This document shows, piece by piece, positions 6,588 to 10,613 of a stretch of 10,613 bases of DNA. The notes below the pieces were generated by a model. The model was not told the DNA's origin. It was given only the letters and a program-made list of their open reading frames with translations, and did no database searches. A program made the position numbers and the translations under genes. Every line of letters starts with the position of its first letter. The stretch's first letter is position 1. Origin of the DNA: Saprospiraceae bacterium (GTDB lineage: Bacteria > Bacteroidota > Bacteroidia > Chitinophagales > Saprospiraceae); contig JABDJE010000322.1 of the NCBI GenBank assembly GCA_013002625.1, forward strand, positions 1 through 10,613, read 5' to 3'.

Positions 6588-8102
6588 CTATTGAACCTCT
6601 GGTTTCATTTGTGGGAAGAAGAGGACATCTTGAATCGAATTCTGGTTTAGCATAATCATCGCCAATCGATCAATTCCGATGCCAATGCCAGCCGTTGGAG
6701 GCATACCATATTCCAGGGCGCGTAAATAATCTTCATCCAGTTGCATGGCTTCTTCATCACCTCGTTTGCCCAGCTCTAATTGTTCTTCAAATCTAGCACG
6801 CTGATCAATCGGGTCATTTAATTCAGAAAAAGCATTACAAATTTCTTTAGCGTTGCAAATGGCTTCAAATCGCTCAACCAATCCTTCTTTGGTTCGGTGT
6901 TTTTTCGCCAACGGTGACATTTCAACTGGATAATCCGTAATAAAGGTTGGTTGTATCAATTGATGTTCACATTTCTCTCCGAAGATTTCATCTATGAGCT
7001 TACCTTTACCCATGCTATCATCAATTGGTACATGCAATGATTTGGCTGTTTCTCTTAATTGAGCCTCATCCATTTCAGAAATATCAATGCCTGTAAAATG
7101 CTCGATTGCTTCATACATCGTATAGCGTTTCCAGGGTCTTTTAAAGCTGATGACATTTTCACCCACTTGAACTTCAGTTGTCCCGTGCACTTCCATGGCT
7201 ACATACTCGATCATTTCTTCCATGAAATCCATCATCCAATAGTAATCCTTGTAAGCTACATACAATTCCATCATTGTAAATTCAGGATTGTGAAATCTAC
7301 TCATCCCTTCATTTCTGAAATCTTTTGCAAACTCAAATACGCCTTCATATCCACCAAAGATCAATCGCTTTAGATATAACTCATTTGCAATACGCAAATA
7401 GAAAGTTGTGTCCAGGGTATTATGATGTGTTTTGAAAGGGCGCGCTGCAGCACCACCATAGATGGGTTGAAGAACTGGCGTTTCCACTTCCAGATACCCA
7501 CGATCGACCATGAATTTTCGCATGGCATTGATCATCTTTGACCGCTTTTCAAATACTTCTCGTACCTGTGGATTAATTGTTAAATCAACGTAGCGTTGTC
7601 TGTATTTAAATTCTGGATCTGTCACTTCATCATAAGCATTCCCTTCAGCATCTGTCTTTACAACTGGTAAAGGTTTTAATGACTTGCTTAGAATCTCTAA
7701 TTTATTAACGTGAATACTCAACTGACCTGTCTGTGTCGTAAAAGCATTGCCTTCGATAGAAATGAAGTCTCCAAAGTCTAGGAGTTTTTTAAATACGGTA
7801 TTGTAGAGCGTCTTGTCTTCGCCAGGGCAAATTTCATCTCTGTTTACATAGATTTGAATTCTACCTGAATTATCCTGAATTTCTGCAAAGGACGCTTTTC
7901 CCATGATTCTACGGCTCATCAATCTTCCTGAGACTCTTACTTTTGAGTAAGCTTCTTCGTCTGATGCATATCCGGAAAGAATGTCATTTATACTGTGCGT
8001 ATTTTCAATTGTAGCATTTGGATAGGGATTAATCCCCACTTCAATCATTTTTTGAAGGTTTTCGCGCCTTACCTGTTCCTGCTCGCTTAAATGTTGAGAC
8101 AT
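6588..8102 (-). CDS. lysS: Lysyl-tRNA synthetase, class II
   Basis: Charges tRNA-Lys with lysine using ATP, in the cytoplasm. It has 504 residues from ATG 8102 (MSQHLSEQEQVRRENL), close to the common bacterial length. I prefer this start to the in-frame TTG at 8123, because MSQ-LSEQE is the usual family opening and the TTG lies inside a candidate promoter box. The N-terminal OB-fold anticodon-binding domain is visible at about 60-150 (VRVSGRLMSRRIMGKASFAE, then GRIQIYV). Class II motif 1 is around 182-210 (MINAMRKFMVDRGYLEVETP), motif 2 around 261-280 (FRNEGMSRFHNPEFTMMELY) and motif 3 around 469-485 (GIGIGIDRLAMIM). Everything expected of an active enzyme appears present. It is convergent with the protease gene (stops 5 bases apart) and divergent from the large surface protein gene. 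There is no functional tie to either neighbour that I can see. Confidence 0.97.
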   Translation of the reverse strand: MSQHLSEQEQVRRENLQKMIEVGINPYPNATIENTHSINDILSGYASDEEAYSKVRVSGRLMSRRIMGKASFAEIQDNSGRIQIYVNRDEICPGEDKTLYNTVFKKLLDFGDFISIEGNAFTTQTGQLSIHVNKLEILSKSLKPLPVVKTDAEGNAYDEVTDPEFKYRQRYVDLTINPQVREVFEKRSKMINAMRKFMVDRGYLEVETPVLQPIYGGAAARPFKTHHNTLDTTFYLRIANELYLKRLIFGGYEGVFEFAKDFRNEGMSRFHNPEFTMMELYVAYKDYYWMMDFMEEMIEYVAMEVHGTTEVQVGENVISFKRPWKRYTMYEAIEHFTGIDISEMDEAQLRETAKSLHVPIDDSMGKGKLIDEIFGEKCEHQLIQPTFITDYPVEMSPLAKKHRTKEGLVERFEAICNAKEICNAFSELNDPIDQRARFEEQLELGKRGDEEAMQLDEDYLRALEYGMPPTAGIGIGIDRLAMIMLNQNSIQDVLFFPQMKPEVQ

Positions 8103-8120
8103 GTTAATAAATTTGAGGGG

Positions 8121-8128
8121 CAAAATTA
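8121..8128 (-). promoter_or_regulatory. Candidate Bacteroidota -7 box (TAATTTTG) for lysS
   Basis: On the minus strand this octamer fits the TAnnTTTG -7 consensus of Bacteroidota housekeeping promoters. It lies 18 bases before the lysS ATG at 8102, so a transcript would have a leader of only about a dozen bases. No TTG is found at a suitable -33 distance, which lowers confidence. Confidence 0.3.
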
Positions 8129-8192
8129 CTATATAATTCTTTATATATACAGGGCGCCATTTGTAAGCTTGGCTAATATTTGAAAAGAGTAC

Positions 8193-8208
8193 ATTTCACA
8201 AGTGAAAT
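8193..8208. promoter_or_regulatory. Short dyad, possible operator in the lysS/surface-protein divergent region
   Basis: ATTTCAC (8193-8199) and GTGAAAT (8202-8208) are perfect inverted repeats separated by AA. The 16-base dyad lies roughly midway between the candidate divergent promoters, the geometry of a dimeric regulator site. Arms of 7 bases can arise by chance in AT-rich DNA, and no regulator is identified. Confidence 0.35.
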
Positions 8209-8239
8209 ATTTAACGCTTATGTAATGTATACACGGGAA

Positions 8240-8267
8240 TTTGGCTTTGCAATCTGTATTAATTTTG
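8240..8267 (+). promoter_or_regulatory. Candidate Bacteroidota promoter for the large surface protein gene
   Basis: TAATTTTG at 8260-8267 is a perfect match to the TAnnTTTG -7 element. TTTG at 8240-8243 could be the -33 element, with a 16-base spacer that is slightly shorter than usual. Transcription would begin near 8274 and leave a leader of about 58 bases before the ATG at 8332. No clear Shine-Dalgarno is seen in that leader, in keeping with the phylum. Confidence 0.45.
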
Positions 8268-8331
8268 CCATTTTACAAGCTGAATTAAAATCACAGCCCA
8301 GCCTGTCGCCCTTTGGCATTCGAAGCGAACT

Positions 8332-10613
8332 ATGGACTCGATATGTACTAAGATAATTTTAGCCTTTTTCATGCTCTTTTGGGTAATGACAAACCCATTA
8401 TATGGTCAAACACCTATTGTAGTCGAAGCGGGTCCTGTTAATCAAAACAATACAGATGGTCCGGTAGAAAACTCTTATCTGGCTATTGATATTTCCAATT
8501 GTACTTCAATTCAGTTTTCAGTCGATTACAGTTTCAATCTTTCCTGGGAAGGCAGTGGCAACATGGAATATCTGGATGAATGTGGGGGCTGTGCAGGAGA
8601 TTTGTCAGATCCCACGGCTGGAGGATGTGACAACTGCTGGGACTTTATGTGGATGCAGTTTTTTATTGATGGGAATGAAGAAGATGCTGAAGTCATCGGT
8701 GATTCAGGAACAACAGATGCTGAACAATTTGGTACATATACCAGCCCGATTTTTTGTACTGATGGGGCTTTGGATGCAGATATAATAATTACCAATCAAA
8801 ATTGGGCTGCTACAGAAACAAACACCTTTTCTAACGTTACCATTCTTTGTTGGGAAGGTGTTCCTGAAATTACCACCAACGATCCTATTTGTGGAAACGA
8901 TGATCTGGACTTAATAGGTTCTGCTGGAGATGAGAGTGTAGTTGACACCTGGGAGTGGACCAATGACGGCGCAGGTGCAATTGATGATCCATCCGCCCAA
9001 ATAACTTTTGCTACAGGTCCTGAGGATGGAGAAGAATACGTATTAACAACAACAGATGAAAATAATTGCACGGGTTCTGCCAGCGTAGTTGTTACAATAG
9101 AAGATGTACCAGAAGTTTTTCCTGCAGGGCCTTTGGAAGTATGCGATATCGACAATGATGGTGAAGAGAATTTTGATTTAACCACACTTGATAATACTGT
9201 ATCGGGAGGAACCGGAACCGTACTTTGGTTTGAAGACGATATGTTGACTACCTCGATCAGTAATCCTGATGATTTTCTTTCAACCCCTACAACTGTTTAT
9301 GCTGTAGTGGAAGACAATGGTTGTCAATCTGTTCCTGAGCCGGTAGATTTAGATCTATTAGAGAATCCTGAACCGATTGCAGCCTCCAACTTTGTGGACT
9401 TCTGTGTTGGAGAGGGTGAGGATTTAGAGTTGGACGAAGTTGGTGACTTTGCCGATAGTTGGGAATGGTCGGGTCCAGATGGTTTCTCTTCTACTGAACA
9501 GGATCCAACAGTTATCATAACTTCGACTTCACAATCAGGTACGTATATCGTAACGGCTACCGATGTCACTGGCAATTGTTCTGCTACAAGTGAAATAACC
9601 ATTAATGTGGGTAACTCACCCAATGCCGTTGCTTCAGCATCTGCTACAGATGTCTGCGCCAACAGCAATGTAAATCTATTTGAGACGGGCGGCGATGGTG
9701 TTGATTGGGATTGGTCTGGTCCGGATGCTTTCTCTTCGGACCTTCAAGACCCTACAATAAATAATATTACAGCAGCTGGCACTGGTGATTATATAGTTAC
9801 CGTGACCGATGTTACAGGTTGCACCAACACTGCTTCTGTAGCCATTAACGTTGGCACGCTGATGGCCGGAATGAGTGGAGGCGCTGACTTATGTCCAAAC
9901 CAATGTACCGATGAAGATACCGACCTGGAGTTTCTGCTTAGTGGTGGATCTGAGCCATATACTGTATCTGTTGTTGTGAATGGCATTCCATTACCGGGAT
10001 TTGCGATTGATATCGATGAAACAGTGCGTGTTTGTCATGATGAAGATTTAATTTTTCCAGATGTGGATCTAGGTTCAGATCCCATTACAATTTCATTGCC
10101 AAGCTCATTTTTGCCGATGTCTATGGAGTTGGTCAGTGTGACAGATGATGCTGGTTGTATGGCTATTATAGACCCTGCCAATAATACAATAGATTTGGAC
10201 CTGCTGGATATGCCTTCAATTAATATACCCAGTCCTGATCCATTTTGTATTGATGCAACAGGCACCGTTGATCTCACATCCATGGATAATGAGATTACCG
10301 GTGGAGACAATTCAGTGGATGTTGTTTGGTTCAGTGATATGGCTGGTGAGGATATGATTGGATCCCCAAATGCTTATGACCCCAATGATGGTGTACCTGT
10401 CTATGCGGCTGTAGATGATGGAAATTGCTTTTCAGATATTATTGAAGTTGATTTTGAATTCTTTCTGACGCCTATAATCGATGTAGAAGAGCCAATAATG
10501 GGTTGCGCTATGCCATTTGAGTTGCCCGACCCTGAAGATATTGCCACTATTGAAAATGTTAATGATCCTGTTTATTACTTAGATATGGATTTACAAGATG
10601 GACCCTATAATCC
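8332..10613 (+). CDS. Very large, acidic, secreted Ig-like-repeat surface protein (adhesin-like), 3' end outside the window
   Basis: The frame is open from ATG 8332 to the last base (760 full codons plus 2 bases) without a stop, so the total size is unknown. Residues 1-26 form a signal peptide (CTKIILAFFMLFWVM, ending near LYGQ). Residues 27-178 are an unassigned Cys-rich domain with CGGC, GCDNCWDFMWMQFFIDG and a later ILCWEG. After that come Ig/PKD-like beta modules of about 80-85 residues, each with one Cys near the start and one near the end (likely one disulfide each). Two module types are seen: a W-x-W type (TWEWTNDG, SWEWSGPDGFSS, DWDWSGPDAFSS) and an L-W-F type (VLWFEDD, VVWFSDM). After the signal peptide there is no Lys, one Arg (R566), one His (H569) and about 145 Asp+Glu. 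Such architecture is typical of Bacteroidota outer-surface adhesins exported by T9SS; the sorting domain would lie beyond the window. Ca2+ binding and an adhesive role are inferences. Confidence 0.85.
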   Translation, partial: MDSICTKIILAFFMLFWVMTNPLYGQTPIVVEAGPVNQNNTDGPVENSYLAIDISNCTSIQFSVDYSFNLSWEGSGNMEYLDECGGCAGDLSDPTAGGCDNCWDFMWMQFFIDGNEEDAEVIGDSGTTDAEQFGTYTSPIFCTDGALDADIIITNQNWAATETNTFSNVTILCWEGVPEITTNDPICGNDDLDLIGSAGDESVVDTWEWTNDGAGAIDDPSAQITFATGPEDGEEYVLTTTDENNCTGSASVVVTIEDVPEVFPAGPLEVCDIDNDGEENFDLTTLDNTVSGGTGTVLWFEDDMLTTSISNPDDFLSTPTTVYAVVEDNGCQSVPEPVDLDLLENPEPIAASNFVDFCVGEGEDLELDEVGDFADSWEWSGPDGFSSTEQDPTVIITSTSQSGTYIVTATDVTGNCSATSEITINVGNSPNAVASASATDVCANSNVNLFETGGDGVDWDWSGPDAFSSDLQDPTINNITAAGTGDYIVTVTDVTGCTNTASVAINVGTLMAGMSGGADLCPNQCTDEDTDLEFLLSGGSEPYTVSVVVNGIPLPGFAIDIDETVRVCHDEDLIFPDVDLGSDPITISLPSSFLPMSMELVSVTDDAGCMAIIDPANNTIDLDLLDMPSINIPSPDPFCIDATGTVDLTSMDNEITGGDNSVDVVWFSDMAGEDMIGSPNAYDPNDGVPVYAAVDDGNCFSDIIEVDFEFFLTPIIDVEEPIMGCAMPFELPDPEDIATIENVNDPVYYLDMDLQDGPYN
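8866..9111 (+). repeat. Ig/PKD-like module 1, W-x-W type
   Basis: About 82 residues inside the large surface protein. The order is Cys near the start (DPICGNDDLDL), central TWEWTNDG with the W-x-W at 8950-8958, then EEYVLTTTDENNC with the closing Cys. It resembles the tandem pair further on, but with a gap of two module lengths. Confidence 0.6.
9112..9360 (+). repeat. Ig-like module 2, L-W-F type
   Basis: About 83 residues: Cys in LEVCDIDNDG, FDLTTLDNTVSGG, then VLWFEDD with the Trp at 9226, TPTTVYAVVEDNGC closing, and a VDLDLL linker. It matches the module near 10216 in order and spacing (DLT.LDN/DLTSMDN, LWF/VWF, VYAVVEDNGC/VYAAVDDGNC). Confidence 0.65.
9361..9855 (+). repeat. Ig/PKD-like modules 3 and 4, tandem W-x-W type
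   Basis: Two adjacent modules with a period of 246 bases (82 residues), taken from the W-x-W at 9460-9468 and 9706-9714. Both carry WSGPD-x-FSS, QDPT, GTY/GDY-IVT, TDVTG and end in INVG. They are clearly paralogous to each other at protein level and also similar in DNA around the WSGPD block, which suggests internal duplication. Confidence 0.75.
10216..10461 (+). repeat. Ig-like module 6, L-W-F type (second copy)
   Basis: About 82 residues with Cys in DPFCIDATG, VDLTSMDNEITGG, VVWFSDM (Trp at 10327), PVYAAVDDGNC. It is the second clear copy of the module at 9112-9360. A further module begins at about 10462 and is cut by the window end (GCAMPFELPDP). The stretch 9856-10215 between is more divergent, with a longer module carrying the only Arg. 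Confidence 0.65.

Noticed and set aside
6594..6604. AACC-TCT-GGTT hairpin as terminator between the protease and lysS genes
   Set aside because: Only a 4-base stem, without a T-run, and inside the end of lysS.
7059..7373. Rightward 104-codon frame opposite lysS
   Set aside because: It overlaps the conserved catalytic region of lysS including motif 2, and the predicted product has no family features.
8103..8123. TTG at 8123 as start of lysS
   Set aside because: The seven extra residues are not part of the usual LysRS opening, and the TTG sits in a candidate -7 promoter box; ATG 8102 gives the typical MSQ..LSEQE start.
8486..8785. Rightward 99-codon frame inside the surface protein gene
   Set aside because: Out of frame with a coherent secreted-protein frame covering the same bases, with no recognisable domain and no ribosome site.
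8526..10310. Several leftward open frames (8526-8795, 8796-9185, 9324-9668, 9789-9986, 10035-10310)
   Set aside because: They are antisense shadows of the large rightward gene, which has a signal peptide and repeated modules; their products are low-complexity Ser/Thr/Val/Pro sequences with no domain.

Overview
The window looks like chromosomal DNA of a Bacteroidota bacterium, most plausibly of the Saprospiraceae/Chitinophagales side. This rests on four observations: an M36 metalloprotease ending in a type IX secretion (T9SS)-like sorting domain, a very long Ig-like-repeat surface protein, LytTR regulation, and weak or absent Shine-Dalgarno sequences combined with TAnnTTTG-type promoter boxes. 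The taxonomic placement is inference from gene content, not from a marker gene.

Layout. Bases 1-1603 (+) hold the end of an AGCS-type alanine/glycine:cation symporter, then folK, then a deoxynucleoside kinase gene. folK starts 3 bases after the symporter stop and overlaps the kinase gene by 8 bases, so the three read as one transcription unit. Bases 1610-2317 (-) encode a LytTR-type DNA-binding protein whose N-terminal receiver-like half lacks the phosphoacceptor Asp and the switch Lys. A 356-base divergent intergenic region follows. Bases 2674-6582 (+) encode a 1302-residue secreted multidomain M36 (fungalysin) metalloprotease. Bases 6588-8102 (-) are lysS, converging on the protease gene with a 5-base gap. 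A 229-base divergent region (8103-8331) carries a good candidate promoter and a dyad. From 8332 to the window end (+) runs a large secreted protein gene, still open at the last base after 760 codons.

How the genes relate. Folate synthesis, nucleoside salvage and lysS are housekeeping genes. The two secreted proteins are the accessory part: a protease with several C-terminal binding modules and a T9SS-like tail, and a repeat-built, extremely acidic adhesin-like protein. Its predicted mature part, as far as visible, has no lysine, one arginine and about 145 acidic residues. I see no mobile element, CRISPR array, tRNA or rRNA, and no convincing multi-gene novel system. The most unusual items are the composition and modular layout of the 8332 protein, its unassigned Cys-rich N-terminal domain, and the degenerate receiver of the LytTR protein.
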